A DNA stretch of 64,000 nucleotides from JACDAE01 sp963744875 (GTDB lineage Bacteria; Chloroflexota; Ktedonobacteria; Ktedonobacterales; Ktedonobacteraceae). The stretch spans positions 424,701 through 488,700 of the forward strand of contig CAVUVQ010000013.1 of the NCBI GenBank assembly GCA_963744875.1. The letters are read 5' to 3'. Under the pieces are notes generated by a model. It ran no database searches. It saw only the letters and a list, made by a program, of their open reading frames with translations, and had not been told where the DNA came from. Below, piece by piece: positions 16,594 through 25,704 of this stretch (its first letter is position 1; the number at the start of each line of letters is the position of its first letter). The position numbers and the translations under genes were made by a program.

Positions 16594-17823
16594 TTATTCA
16601 GAAGTACCTAAAACAGAGACGCGATTCCGTCCATGCTGTTTAGCGTAGTACATAGCCTGATCAGCTTGTTGGAGCAGGGTCATAGGGATCGTTCCATGCA
16701 GACCATAGATAGCAACTCCAATACTTGCTGTGACGATGAGTCCAATCTCTTTATTCTCAGCTTTCCAGATGCACTCATGAGCAGCAATAGCAATCCGGGC
16801 CTGTTCAGCAATCTGGCATGCATGTGGGAGATCGACTCCTTTGAGCACAATAGCAAATTCTTCTCCTCCATAACGACCCACGATCCCAGCGGAAGAAATG
16901 ACCATATGTAATCGTTGTCCAACTTCATGCAAGACGGCATCGCCGACTAAATGTCCCCAGGTATCATTGATCTGCTTAAAGTGATCCAGGTCAACAAACA
17001 GGATCGCACAGGTCTGGTGTGTCTGTTCACATTGGATGATCTCTTCCAATACATGGTTCATGATCACACGGTGATTTGGTAAACCGGTAACGGGATCGGT
17101 CTCCGCCACACGCGCCAATTCTTGATATAGATGATCCAGTTCATCAGCCCGGTTGGCTTCTCTCACAGCCTGGAGTGCTCCACGAACCCATAAGAAAGAT
17201 ATTGCTGAGACAATACATTGTAACATTGTGGGGATACCAAAAATAGTTTGAGGGGAAGACGAAAGCAACAATTGTAAAGAAGGTACCTTTGGCAAAAAGA
17301 GGATAGATGAATAGATAATAAAGAGATTACTAAGGGCAACGGGAAAAACACTCCATGAGGGTAAAAGTGATACTGCCAGGAGTGTTGGAATAACCAGGAA
17401 ACTAAGCAGAGGAAGTGCAGAAATATTCAGACCACCAGGATAAATCAGGAGAACTGTCACAAGAGTGATCTCAATATTCATAATAACGACCAGGCCAGCC
17501 AGAGTTGTTTTTCCCCATCGGTTCAGAGGGGCTGCAAGGGTTATAAAAAGTATAACAAATACGTATACGATAATAAGTGCAATGTTTGCCATGGAAATAA
17601 TCACAGGAACATAACAAAGTGCGATACTTAGTATGATACAGAGAACTATGCTGGTCAATTTTCCCCGCCTCAAGGCTTCTTTTTGTACGAGAGGTGCATT
17701 AACCGACAGCATTTCTGGGCAAGAGAAGCGGAACCAGAAATTTACAACAATCAAAAGATATTGTAGGAATGAGTAGGGGAGGTTTGCTACTCTTTCTCTC
17801 CAAAAAAAGATTTTCAAACGCAT
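16594..17823 (-). CDS. membrane diguanylate cyclase (GGDEF)
   Basis: About 409 residues from the ATG at 17823 (AAGGCAGG upstream); an in-frame ATG at 17868 is also possible. The N-terminal ~200 residues carry about six to eight hydrophobic helices of no named sensor type. A short helical linker leads to the GGDEF domain (DPVTGLPNHRV, LFVDLDHFKQINDTWGH, GRYGGEEF). The active-site GGEEF is intact, so it should make cyclic di-GMP. The RxxD inhibitory site normally about five residues before GGEEF is not present, so product inhibition may be absent. No phosphodiesterase gene is nearby. Confidence 0.88.
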   Translation of the reverse strand: MRLKIFFWRERVANLPYSFLQYLLIVVNFWFRFSCPEMLSVNAPLVQKEALRRGKLTSIVLCIILSIALCYVPVIISMANIALIIVYVFVILFITLAAPLNRWGKTTLAGLVVIMNIEITLVTVLLIYPGGLNISALPLLSFLVIPTLLAVSLLPSWSVFPVALSNLFIIYSSILFLPKVPSLQLLLSSSPQTIFGIPTMLQCIVSAISFLWVRGALQAVREANRADELDHLYQELARVAETDPVTGLPNHRVIMNHVLEEIIQCEQTHQTCAILFVDLDHFKQINDTWGHLVGDAVLHEVGQRLHMVISSAGIVGRYGGEEFAIVLKGVDLPHACQIAEQARIAIAAHECIWKAENKEIGLIVTASIGVAIYGLHGTIPMTLLQQADQAMYYAKQHGRNRVSVLGTSE

Positions 17824-17868
17824 TAAACAACCTGCCTTGACGCTCAAACAAATATTCCTTACACACAT

Positions 17869-18367
17869 ATAGCCCCGATGAACTGTTTCCGTCGTACTAG
17901 ATATCTTTGCGACTAGTATAGCATAAAATTATTTATATTTCACAAATAATTGCTTTTAATCAGAATAAATAAATTATGCGAATGTACTATCTCACAATCT
18001 CATGATATTATATGAACCATATATTGTATACATGAAAACATTCATATATACATGCTCAACTTTTGATATATAACCTCTAAAGAGCCTTCGATCTCTTCAA
18101 ATAAGAAATTTGCGATGTATCAAAAATTAGCATAAGCGAGAGATTGTGGTTGATGGTAGTGCTGTGTGGAGCGGCCATGTGGAAGAGTTGCACTTTGGAA
18201 TGAAGATTGAAGGAGATGTACATTCTATCAAAATTAGCCAAAAGTTGACCCTGCAAGACTGTCATGATACCATGGGTTAGTACTAAACAGAGGAAACGTG
18301 ATCCTTGTAGAAGATAATAGCGCGTGCATATTCTAACCCGCACATTTATATATAAGGAAGGATTGCT
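17869..18367. other. AT-rich intergenic region with no supported gene
   Basis: About 500 bp between the divergent diguanylate cyclase and GNAT genes. Bases 17930-18060 are very AT-rich. A 116-codon minus-strand reading frame crosses into the GNAT start but looks non-coding. Promoters for both genes should lie here, but none matches consensus well. Confidence 0.5.
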
Positions 18368-18934
18368 ATGAGTCCGATACGTTTCACGATAGATCAAGAC
18401 AGCGAACTTCGTCTCCTCACGGAGCAAGATGCCTCAGCCCTTTTCGTGTTGATCGAGCAGAATCGCCCCTACTTGCGCCAATGGCTGCCATGGGTAGATT
18501 ATACGCGTTCCGTTGAAGATGAACGTGCATTTATTCGCTCATTGCACGAACAATATAAGGAAAATCATGGTTTCGCCTGTGGCATCTGGTACCAGGGAGA
18601 GATTACAGGGACTATCGGGTATCATCCCATTGATTGGACTCGCCATAAAGTCGAGATTGGCTATTGGCTTGCAGCTAGCTATCAAGGCAAGGGACTGATG
18701 ACAAATGCATGTAGGGCCATGATCACTTATGCCTTTGATGTATTGAAACTAAACAAAGTCGAGATTCGTTGTGCTACTGGTAACGCACGCAGTTGTGCCA
18801 TACCACAACGTCTGGATTTTAAATTTGAAGGCATCGTAAAACAGGGCGAATGGCTGTATGACCACTTTGTAGATCTGTTTCTTTATGGTATGTCTGCCAG
18901 TGATTGGGAAAGACAAAGAGATGTTCATCACTAG
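18368..18934 (+). CDS. GNAT acetyltransferase, RimL-like
   Basis: 188 residues, usual for the RimL/YdaF group, with AAGGAAGG upstream. RPYLRQWLPWVD, IGYHPIDWTRHKVEIGYWLA, the acetyl-CoA loop YQGKGLMTNACRAM and NKVEIRCATGNARSCAIPQRLDFKFEG are typical of N-alpha-acetyltransferases of ribosomal protein L7/L12 and relatives. It probably transfers acetyl from acetyl-CoA to a protein N-terminus or small amine. NARSCAIPQRLDF replaces the more usual N.rS..ipek.GF but keeps the fold. Single gene. Confidence 0.88.
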   Translation: MSPIRFTIDQDSELRLLTEQDASALFVLIEQNRPYLRQWLPWVDYTRSVEDERAFIRSLHEQYKENHGFACGIWYQGEITGTIGYHPIDWTRHKVEIGYWLAASYQGKGLMTNACRAMITYAFDVLKLNKVEIRCATGNARSCAIPQRLDFKFEGIVKQGEWLYDHFVDLFLYGMSASDWERQRDVHH

Positions 18935-19099
18935 AAAGCATATTCTACTTGCTCTAATAAATCGCTTCATGGACCTTGACAGGATACAACCTATCATCCT
19001 TCTCAAACGTAAATTGATTTTGTATACCATATAATCACATGCAAGTCCCTCTATCTGTAAAAAAGGGTGGAATGTCAGGATATGTTCAGGACAAACTTT

Positions 19100-20815
19100 A
19101 TGCAAATGAACGTTCAGCAAAAAAGCCGATCGCGTCGCATCGCGCTATTGATCGGTGTGTTCTCTTTCCTGGTCGCTGGAACTTTTGTTGGCACTACGAC
19201 TACTTATGCCAGTAGTATTCCTGGTGGGAATGTTAGCGATCCAGTTGTGCGTGCAGTTGATATAGCCCGTCCTGCCATAGTTCGCATCATTACCTCTATC
19301 AGTGGTCACCTGGATGTCCAATTTCCTTCTGGTCAGACAGTTACTTTCCCGCAAGGAGGGCAGCCCTATCAGGAGCAATTATCCGGTACCGGTACCTTTA
19401 TTACATCTAATGGAGATATCCTTACTGCTGACCATGTTGTAAGCCCACCTCCATCAGCTTTGCAGGATGCTGCTGCCCAGGATGTAGCGACCTATATTAG
19501 CCAGCACCCAAATACTGGTATTCAGGCTTCATCTGCTACCCTGGTGGATCAAGCTTTGAACGCTGGTCAGTTAAAATCGACTGCCCATTATGATCAAAAA
19601 AGTAGCGAAGTTTTCTTGAGCACTGATTATACGGGTCCCTTGACGGCTAAAACCCTTGCAGCGGTGCCTGCGACAATACATAGCACCATTGATAAGATAG
19701 AAAAAGAGAGTCCATTTGACCAGATGGATGTTGCTGTTGTGCACGCGCCATTTCAAGATACGCCGAGTGTCCAGCTTGCGGATTCATCGAATGTGCAGCC
19801 GCAAGATGCCTTAACGATCATTGGTTTCCCCGGGAATGCTGATGTTAATGATCTTCCTCAGAACCTGTTTACGTCATCGGTGAATACTATTACTGTCAGT
19901 TCGATCAAAACGACCCAGGGAGGTGCGCCTCTCATTCAAGTTGGTGGGAATGTCGAGCATGGTGATAGTGGTGGTCCTGGACTTGACAGTCAAGGAAATG
20001 TTGTAGGTATCGTCAGCTTTGGCCTGTCCAGTGCTAATTCGCCTGGTAGTACCAGTTTTTTACAGGCCAGCAATAGCGCACGCAGTCTGATTACATCGCT
20101 GAATTTGAACACAACGCCAGGAACATTTGAGAAGTTATGGGATAAAGCATTCTCCGATTACGCATTGAGTACAGCTGGTCATTGGCACACGGCCCAACAG
20201 GAGTTTCAGCAGATTGCAACAAACTATCCGCAGTTTAAAGCGATTACTCCTTACCTGACTTACGCACAGGATCAGGCAAAGACGGAGAGTGCTCCCCAGG
20301 CGCAGGCAACACCTAAATCTAATACTGCAACTACTCCTGCAAAAACGCCTGCAACTTCATGGAAGGCGCTTGCCTTGACAATTGGAGTGATCGCTGTCCT
20401 GGTGCTGCTGGTCATTTCACTGTTCGTGGTTGCGGCACGAGGACGTAAGAAGAAGGCTTCATCGTCGCCCGCAAACCCACAACCGCAGAATGTCCGTCCT
20501 GCGTATCCTATTACACCGCCTGCTATTGGGCCTATCAATAACAGTATAGCTCCTCTCGCACGTGGTCCACAACCAATCTCAGCACCGCCGGGATCTGTGC
20601 AGCCACCTGTTGGACAACCATTCCCAGTTCGACCCGCAGCAGGTCAATCGATTGTGGGGAATATTCCTCAAGGATCAGGAGCACAAAACACAGCCTCACA
20701 AGACACACTGCGTCCGTGGCCTTGTGGTCATATGAACAGACTTAATGCACGTTTCTGCAGTGTGTGTGGTGAGTTGGCTCCGCAACCTCCAACCGTACGA
20801 CGTATAGAGCAATAA
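19100..20815 (+). CDS. membrane-anchored trypsin-like serine protease with zinc-ribbon tail
   Basis: About 571 residues from the ATG at 19100 (AGGA eight bases upstream; earlier GTG and ATG codons have worse spacing). Signal/anchor helix at residues 13-37. The protease domain has the triad His112 (LTADHVV), Asp210 (MDVAVVHA) and Ser290 (HGDSGGPGL), with an insertion of about 80 residues between His and Asp. A region with alternating helices near 350-400 resembles a TPR pair, then a second transmembrane helix (~435-458), a Pro-rich linker and a terminal zinc ribbon (CGHMNRLNARFCSVCG). The protease should lie outside and the ribbon inside. It may be a regulatory or quality-control protease. Confidence 0.87.
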   Translation: MQMNVQQKSRSRRIALLIGVFSFLVAGTFVGTTTTYASSIPGGNVSDPVVRAVDIARPAIVRIITSISGHLDVQFPSGQTVTFPQGGQPYQEQLSGTGTFITSNGDILTADHVVSPPPSALQDAAAQDVATYISQHPNTGIQASSATLVDQALNAGQLKSTAHYDQKSSEVFLSTDYTGPLTAKTLAAVPATIHSTIDKIEKESPFDQMDVAVVHAPFQDTPSVQLADSSNVQPQDALTIIGFPGNADVNDLPQNLFTSSVNTITVSSIKTTQGGAPLIQVGGNVEHGDSGGPGLDSQGNVVGIVSFGLSSANSPGSTSFLQASNSARSLITSLNLNTTPGTFEKLWDKAFSDYALSTAGHWHTAQQEFQQIATNYPQFKAITPYLTYAQDQAKTESAPQAQATPKSNTATTPAKTPATSWKALALTIGVIAVLVLLVISLFVVAARGRKKKASSSPANPQPQNVRPAYPITPPAIGPINNSIAPLARGPQPISAPPGSVQPPVGQPFPVRPAAGQSIVGNIPQGSGAQNTASQDTLRPWPCGHMNRLNARFCSVCGELAPQPPTVRRIEQ

Positions 20816-20846
20816 TTCATTTTGCTGCTCTAGAATTGACCTGGGA

Positions 20847-21158
20847 TTACCAGGGCCAGAGATGCATATCTTTAAAACGTGCTACCATCTGCTCGTAGCG
20901 GTTGGCTTCTTCAGTGTGGGGCGTTTTCTCATCGGGGGATTTCTTGCTGAGGGTCTCAATTGCCCGTTGCTGCTCTTGTTTCCACGCCTCTTCATCTAAT
21001 CCTTGTGAAAGAGCACGCATGATAGTCATTGCTACAGGATATTCCCAGGAACGAAGTTCCCCATGGCGCATCGCCTCTTGTACGTGTGCGGCATAATCAG
21101 AACTTATTTTCCTATAGGATGCAGTCTGATCGGTTCTTTCAGGAGATTGATTGCTCAT
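20847..21158 (-). CDS. conserved-looking small hypothetical protein (103 aa)
   Basis: I do not recognise the family. It is hydrophilic and helical, with QEAMRHGELRSWEYPVAMTIMRALS and a C-terminal EANRYEQMVARFKDMHLWPW. No signal or membrane segment. It begins with ATG, ends 32 bp from the convergent protease gene, and lies head-to-tail with the 72-residue gene downstream of its start. Coding potential is good: balanced composition and no competing frame. Confidence 0.6.
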   Translation of the reverse strand: MSNQSPERTDQTASYRKISSDYAAHVQEAMRHGELRSWEYPVAMTIMRALSQGLDEEAWKQEQQRAIETLSKKSPDEKTPHTEEANRYEQMVARFKDMHLWPW

Positions 21159-21207
21159 CTTTTAGTTCTCGGTTCTTTCATTATATAGTTGGGATGGCGC
21201 AGGAATC

Positions 21208-21426
21208 CTAATCCTGGGCAGCCCATTGAAAATCGTCCATACATGTAACTTTTACAATCTCAACGCCATAGCCACGTTTTTTCCACATGCCTATTCCGCG
21301 TGCCAGTCGTCCATCCAGATCCAGGCGCGTACGAGCTTCTACCAGACCTGTCGCCGTTGTAGGCGTATATTCAGGGTGGGTAATACTGTACGTGACATAG
21401 TATTTAATGCTCTCTGCTTTCTTCAT
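21208..21426 (-). CDS. small hypothetical protein (72 aa)
   Basis: Starts MKKAESIKYYVTYSITHPEYTPTTATGLVEARTRLDLDGRLARGIGMWKKRGYGVEIVKV. Pattern of short strands and one helix, cytoplasmic. Family not recognised. Same direction as the 103-residue gene, 49 bp before it. Confidence 0.55.
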   Translation of the reverse strand: MKKAESIKYYVTYSITHPEYTPTTATGLVEARTRLDLDGRLARGIGMWKKRGYGVEIVKVTCMDDFQWAAQD

Positions 21427-21639
21427 TTCTCAAGTATACCACAAAAGCCTGCCATATAGTCTGACATTTCCCCCAAAATTGCCCAATATTGGGGGTGGCA
21501 TATGTAACTGGGATGTGGTATACTAGGAAAACGCTGTAGAGTGCATTGTTGCTAAGAGCAAAACTAACTTCTGTAATGTTGCGCAATACAGGAATACATA
21601 TTCGATCCGCACAGCGGAAATTGAGAAAGAGAGTTTTCA

Positions 21640-21996
21640 TTGACTGACCAGACCCTGTATTGTCGAGATTGCAACCAGGAGTTCACTTTTACCACAGGTG
21701 AGCAGGAATTTTATGCTAGCCGCGGACTGACCAATTCACCCAGCCGCTGCCCAGAATGCCGCGCGGCCCGCAAACAGGCCGGTGGATTTCAAGGTAGATC
21801 AGGTGGCGGCCAACAGCGCGGAGGATTCCGTGAGCGTGAAGCACGCCCCATGTACACCGCCACTTGCGCGAGTTGTGGGAATGAAGCCAGCGTCCCCTTC
21901 CAGCCCCGAGAGGATCGCCCCGTTTATTGTCAGGATTGCTACCAGCCCCGTGAAAATAACCGTTACGCTGATAGCGGCGGCCGATCGCGCTGGTAA
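21640..21996 (+). CDS. zinc-ribbon protein with RGG-like linker
   Basis: 118 residues from a TTG start (AAAGAGAG upstream). Two treble-clef zinc sites: CRDC...CPEC at residues 8-40 and CASCGNEA...CQDC at 68-96. Between them is a Gly/Arg/Gln-rich stretch (GGFQGRSGGGQQRGGFRER), typical of RNA or nucleic-acid binding. This is the bacterial CxxC-x17-CxxC family often encoded beside translation genes. It lies five bases upstream of rpsU, consistent with a ribosome- or RNA-associated role. Confidence 0.78.
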   Translation: MTDQTLYCRDCNQEFTFTTGEQEFYASRGLTNSPSRCPECRAARKQAGGFQGRSGGGQQRGGFREREARPMYTATCASCGNEASVPFQPREDRPVYCQDCYQPRENNRYADSGGRSRW

Positions 21997-22001
21997 TCTC
22001 A

Positions 22002-22193
22002 ATGAGCCAGATTATTGTGAGCCCTGGAAGTTCATTTGAGGTTGCGTTAAAACAATTTAATCGCAAAGTGCAACAGGCGGGTATTCTCAGCGAGTCCCGT
22101 CGTCGTAGCCACTACGAGAGTCCTCAAGCCCGGCGTAAGCGTAAAGCAGAGGCCGTGCGTCGCAAGCGACTACGTTCCTCCCGCTTTCATTAA
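22002..22193 (+). CDS. rpsU: 30S ribosomal protein bS21
   Basis: 63 residues. VSPGSSFEVALKQFNRKVQQAGIL followed by RRRSHYESPQARRKRKAEAVRRKRLR matches bS21, a small basic protein near the platform of the small subunit that helps mRNA initiation. Probably cotranscribed with the zinc-ribbon gene, with a strong terminator just downstream. No clear Shine-Dalgarno precedes its ATG, so translation may be coupled to the upstream gene. Confidence 0.92.
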   Translation: MSQIIVSPGSSFEVALKQFNRKVQQAGILSESRRRSHYESPQARRKRKAEAVRRKRLRSSRFH

Positions 22194-22218
22194 AAAGCTG
22201 GCTTCGCGAGCAAATACT

Positions 22219-22261
22219 AAAAAAGGTGTACCTGGATACTATTTCCAGGTATGCCTTTTTT
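22219..22261. terminator. rho-independent terminator after rpsU
   Basis: Six A, an 11-12 bp stem (GGTGTACCTGGA with TCCAGGTATGCC, two G-U pairs), a 7-nt loop, then six T. Confidence 0.85.
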
Positions 22262-22386
22262 CTTTGTTAAGAAGCCTATCGAGCAAGCCCTACACTGCCC
22301 TTATCCGCTGCTATATGGTATACTTGTTGAAGTACACACTTACCGTTAGATAGAGAAAGCTCTACTAGAACAAAGAAACGATTACG

Positions 22387-23031
22387 ATGTCTCGTTCGAC
22401 AACTCAAACATTTACCTGTCCCTGTGGAGAGGTGTTTACAAGTTCGCTTTATGAATATGTGAATGTTGCGCATGATCCGCAATTGCGCTACATCGTGCTG
22501 GCGGGTCTTCTCAATGTCTCCACCTGCCCAACCTGTGGTCGTCGTGTGGCAGTTGCCTATCCTTTCATATATTCTGATCCTGCTTATGATCTGTTGGCAT
22601 ATGTGCATCCACGCGCGGATGCTCCTGAAGAGGCACGCATGCTGATTCTGGAACGGCTACGCTCCGTGTACATGGATGCTGCAAGTATACAAGAGCAGCA
22701 GAAAGATGGTGATGGTGGACATACTGTCTCGCTCACGTCACGCGAGGCAAAGGAAATGCCACCTCTACAGGTTGTTTTTGGGATTGATCAACTTACGGGC
22801 TTGATCAATGGTGTATTGCCGCCCCAGGAGCGCCTTGGTCGCCTGGCCCTGAGTACGCAGAGTCGTGATGAGGCTGAACGGGGACAGTTTCTACACATCA
22901 CGCGCAAACTGGCGACCGAGATGGGCTGTAATGTCGAGGTAGAAGATCTGCCCGACGAATATACTGTCTGGCTCTATGGGGCGCGGCGCAGAATTGGCGC
23001 ACTTATGCGTGAATTAACGCCAGAGGTGTAA
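22387..23031 (+). CDS. CpXC domain protein
   Basis: 214 residues. The N-terminus CPCGEVFTSSLYEYVNVAHDPQL...CPTCGRR is a CpXC zinc domain, in which cysteine pairs frame a long insert. PFIYSDPAYDLLAYVHP and LQVVFGIDQLTGLINGVL continue the family pattern. The family is uncharacterised; it is common in Chloroflexota and Firmicutes. The gene ends four bases before the MogA/MoaB gene, so the two may be cotranscribed. Confidence 0.75.
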   Translation: MSRSTTQTFTCPCGEVFTSSLYEYVNVAHDPQLRYIVLAGLLNVSTCPTCGRRVAVAYPFIYSDPAYDLLAYVHPRADAPEEARMLILERLRSVYMDAASIQEQQKDGDGGHTVSLTSREAKEMPPLQVVFGIDQLTGLINGVLPPQERLGRLALSTQSRDEAERGQFLHITRKLATEMGCNVEVEDLPDEYTVWLYGARRRIGALMRELTPEV

Positions 23032-23035
23032 TTCA

Positions 23036-23521
23036 GTGATAACAGTTGGCTCTCTTACCATCAGCGATGGAGCTGCAAAGGGCGAACGGCACGATAGTAG
23101 CGGCGAAAATATGCGCATCTTAGTGATGCAACTGCCCGATGTGGTCATAAGGGCCACTGCTATTATCCCCGACGAGCAAGAGCAGATCTCAGCAACTTTA
23201 CGTCTGTGGTGCGATGAAAAGCGCCTCAACCTTATTCTCACTACAGGAGGAACTGGCCTGGCACCGCGCGACGTGACGCCAGAAGCCACAAAAGCAGTGA
23301 TCGAACGTGAAGCCCAGGGGATTGCCGAAGCTTTGCGAGCGATCAGCCTCAAGTACACCCCCATGGCTATGCTCTCGCGAGGAGTAGCGGGCGTGCGCGG
23401 TCGCACCCTCATCATCAACCTACCAGGTAGTCCCAAAGCCGTCAAAGAATGCCTGGAATATCTTCTACCCGTGCTTCCACATGCTATTAATCTACTGACC
23501 GAAGGACCCAGGGAACATTAG
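23036..23521 (+). CDS. molybdenum cofactor biosynthesis protein, MogA/MoaB family
   Basis: 161 residues from a GTG start. VGSLTISDGAAKGERHDSSGE, LILTTGGTGLAPRDVTPEA and LINLPGSPKAVKECLEYLLPVLPHA are the MPT-binding signatures of molybdopterin adenylyltransferase, which adenylylates molybdopterin before metal insertion. SRGVAGVRG is also characteristic. Length fits MoaB/MogA. No other moa/moe genes are in the window, though a ModC-like ATPase lies at 41.9 kb. Two bases separate its stop from the WD40 gene start. Confidence 0.92.
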   Translation: MITVGSLTISDGAAKGERHDSSGENMRILVMQLPDVVIRATAIIPDEQEQISATLRLWCDEKRLNLILTTGGTGLAPRDVTPEATKAVIEREAQGIAEALRAISLKYTPMAMLSRGVAGVRGRTLIINLPGSPKAVKECLEYLLPVLPHAINLLTEGPREH

Positions 23522-23523
23522 CG

Positions 23524-24403
23524 ATGTTCACTATCTATGAAGGTCACACCGACAATGTTTTTGCACTCTGCTGGTCGCCGGATGGTCATACGCTTGCCTC
23601 TGCTGGACGCGATCGAACGATACAGATATGGGATGTCATAACGGGTACTCTGTCGCCTCATTTATGAGCAACATACCTCCTATATTCTCTCTCTGTGCTG
23701 GTCGCCAGATGGGCGTCATATTGCCTCCGGCGATACCAATGGAACCGTCCATGTCTGGCAAGCCGACACTGGCATGACCAACTTTATCTACTCTGGACAT
23801 AAACGCTTTGTGCGTAGTGTAAGCTGGTCGCCGGATGGTCGCTACATTGCGTCTGGTGGTGATTTTGGTGACAGTACAATGCAGGTGTGGGAGGCCTTTA
23901 GTGGCAACATAAAGTATGTTCATCAAGATCAGAATCGTATCTTTGCCGCACCCTGGTCACCGAATGGATCGCGTATCGCTTCTGGCAGTTTCGATGCGAC
24001 AGTTCACGTGTTGGATGCATTGAGCGGAAACACTCTTCTCTCCTATCGTGATCATCGTGGTCCCGTCTATACAGTTGCCTGGTTGCCGGATAGTAGTGGG
24101 CTTGTCTCTGCTGGACAGGATACATCCATCCACATCTGGTCACCCATCACTGGTGAAACGAGTTTGATTTATTCTGGACATAAACGGCCAGTGAAAAGTC
24201 TCTCTATAGCGCCCGATGGTTGTTATGTTGCTTCGGGTGGAGATGATGGAAGTGTGCAGGTCTGGTCGACAAGAACGGATGAGCAGGTGTCTATCCATAT
24301 GCATACTGCGTGGGTACGGAGCGTCTCGTGGTCGCCGGTTGGTATGTTGGTTGCTTCGGCGAGTGGAAGAAATGTGTACTTATGGAAATGGATTGCCCCA
24401 TAA
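23524..24403 (+). pseudogene. WD40-repeat protein, split by a frameshift
   Basis: The frame from ATG 23524 starts a WD repeat (IYEGHTDNVFALCWSPDG...ASAGRDRTIQIWDV) and hits a stop near 23667. The repeat pattern continues one frame over (LIYEQHTSYILSLCWSPDG...GTVHVWQADTG) through 24403, giving about seven blades in total. One extra base near 23650-23660 explains the break. The intact product would be a ~293-residue single beta-propeller, a protein-interaction scaffold. Translation could also restart at ATG 23774 to give five blades. Confidence 0.85.
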
Positions 24404-24476
24404 ATATCTAAGTGTCTTTAAAATCCTTCTTTCAATCAGATTGTTAAATACTGTGCAACCTATCCCCAGGGAAAGT

Positions 24477-24493
24477 TTAACATTCCCATTACA
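24477..24493. promoter_or_regulatory. possible PhoB/PhoP-type operator upstream of pstS
   Basis: TTAACA, five bases, ATTACA gives two hexamers with an 11-bp period, like Bacillus Pho boxes. A further TTAACG lies at about 24522. Position 140 bp upstream of pstS is plausible, but the motif is AT-rich and short. Confidence 0.3.
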
Positions 24494-24628
24494 TATCCAT
24501 AAAGCATAGTTAATCATGGAGTGTTAACGTATCAATATGATGAGCGGCAAGCATAGGAATATTCAGCTATGTTTGAGAAGCGCTCACCGTATCATTCGAA
24601 CCTTACTTCGGGAGGATTAGGAGAATTC

Positions 24629-25570
24629 ATGTTAAAACAATGGCGCGTTGCACTTATCATGATGGTAGTGATGGCATTCGGGATCTTTATTTCAGCATGC
24701 GGTAGTACTACGAGCACTGGAAGCAGTAGTACACCAACAAGTGGGAACACTCCAGCCGCCAGCACTGCTGGTACCCCTGGCTCATATAACTGCGTATCAG
24801 GTTCTCTGACAACCAATGGCTCGACTGCTCTAGGACCTCTGGTACAGAAAGTTGCAGCAGATTATCAGAGCAAATGTTCTGGCGCTTCAATCACGGTACA
24901 GTTAACAGGAAGTGGCGCAGGTCTTACAGCAGTCGAAGGTGGAAATGCAGGTATCGGAAATTCCGATGTTTATGGTAGCTCATCAAAATATCCTGATCTA
25001 ATCGATCATCAGGTTGCAGTCATACCTTTTGCAGTTGTTGTCAATAGTCAGGTGACAGGTGTTACCAACCTCACCTCGGCTCAGATTACACAAATCTATA
25101 CAGGTAAGGTTACGAACTGGAGCCAGGTTGGTGGTCCAAACCTGCCTATCGTGGTTATTAGCCGCCCGGCTGGATCTGGTACCCGCGTTACTTTTCAGCA
25201 GTTCGTTCTCAACGGTACTGCAGAGAGTGTTTCTGGATCAACTCATCTTACAGAAAGTACGACAGGCGCTGTTCAGAAAGCGGTTAGTCAGACCACTGGC
25301 TCGATTGCATATCTCGCTGTAAGTGGAATTGGTTCTATGAAGGCCATCTCAATCGACGGTGTTGCTGAATTTGCGGCGCATGTTCAGGACAATACATACA
25401 AATTCTGGAATGTCGAGCATATGTATACCAAAGGAGCAGCTACGGGACTTGCTCAGGCTCTCATCGATTACATGACAAGCTCGACCGCGAAGCAACTTGC
25501 TCAAGGCCTGGGATTTCTCGATATCACTACTGTACCACAAACAATACTGTCCACTAGAAAGCCTGCTTAA
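24629..25570 (+). CDS. pstS: phosphate-binding lipoprotein PstS
   Basis: 313 residues from ATG 24629 (GGAGGATTAGGAG upstream). Lipobox ISAC gives Cys24. The mature protein has the PstS fingerprints: SLTTNGSTALGPLVQKVAADYQ, TVQLTGSGAGLTAVEGGNAGIGNSD, VNSQVTGVTNLTSAQITQIYTGKVTNWSQVGG, RPAGSGTRVTFQQFV and TTGAVQKAVSQTTGSIAYLAV. It captures phosphate outside the membrane for PstCAB. First gene of the phosphate locus. A strong hairpin follows it, which should keep pstS mRNA more abundant than the permease genes. Confidence 0.95.
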   Translation: MLKQWRVALIMMVVMAFGIFISACGSTTSTGSSSTPTSGNTPAASTAGTPGSYNCVSGSLTTNGSTALGPLVQKVAADYQSKCSGASITVQLTGSGAGLTAVEGGNAGIGNSDVYGSSSKYPDLIDHQVAVIPFAVVVNSQVTGVTNLTSAQITQIYTGKVTNWSQVGGPNLPIVVISRPAGSGTRVTFQQFVLNGTAESVSGSTHLTESTTGAVQKAVSQTTGSIAYLAVSGIGSMKAISIDGVAEFAAHVQDNTYKFWNVEHMYTKGAATGLAQALIDYMTSSTAKQLAQGLGFLDITTVPQTILSTRKPA

Positions 25571-25629
25571 CAAGTTGCTGGCAGTTGACTGACAGGCCTA
25601 TTAAGTAGATAAAAAACTTCTTCTGAAAA

Positions 25630-25654
25630 GGAGACACCTGAGGAAGGTGTCTCC
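25630..25654 (+). terminator. intercistronic hairpin between pstS and pstC
   Basis: Perfect 10-bp stem GGAGACACCT/AGGTGTCTCC with a 5-nt loop, extended by AACTTC/GAAGTT arms. No U-run follows, so it is more likely an mRNA-stabilising or attenuating element than a full terminator. Confidence 0.65.
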
Positions 25655-25704
25655 GCAGAAGTTGTAGAACAGGTTTCAAGTAGCAGAGCAGAAAGGAATG
25701 GCTA

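Noticed and set aside
18077..18427. 116-codon minus-strand frame upstream of and overlapping the GNAT gene
   Set aside because: It overlaps the well-supported GNAT start, has odd composition and no good ribosome-binding site.
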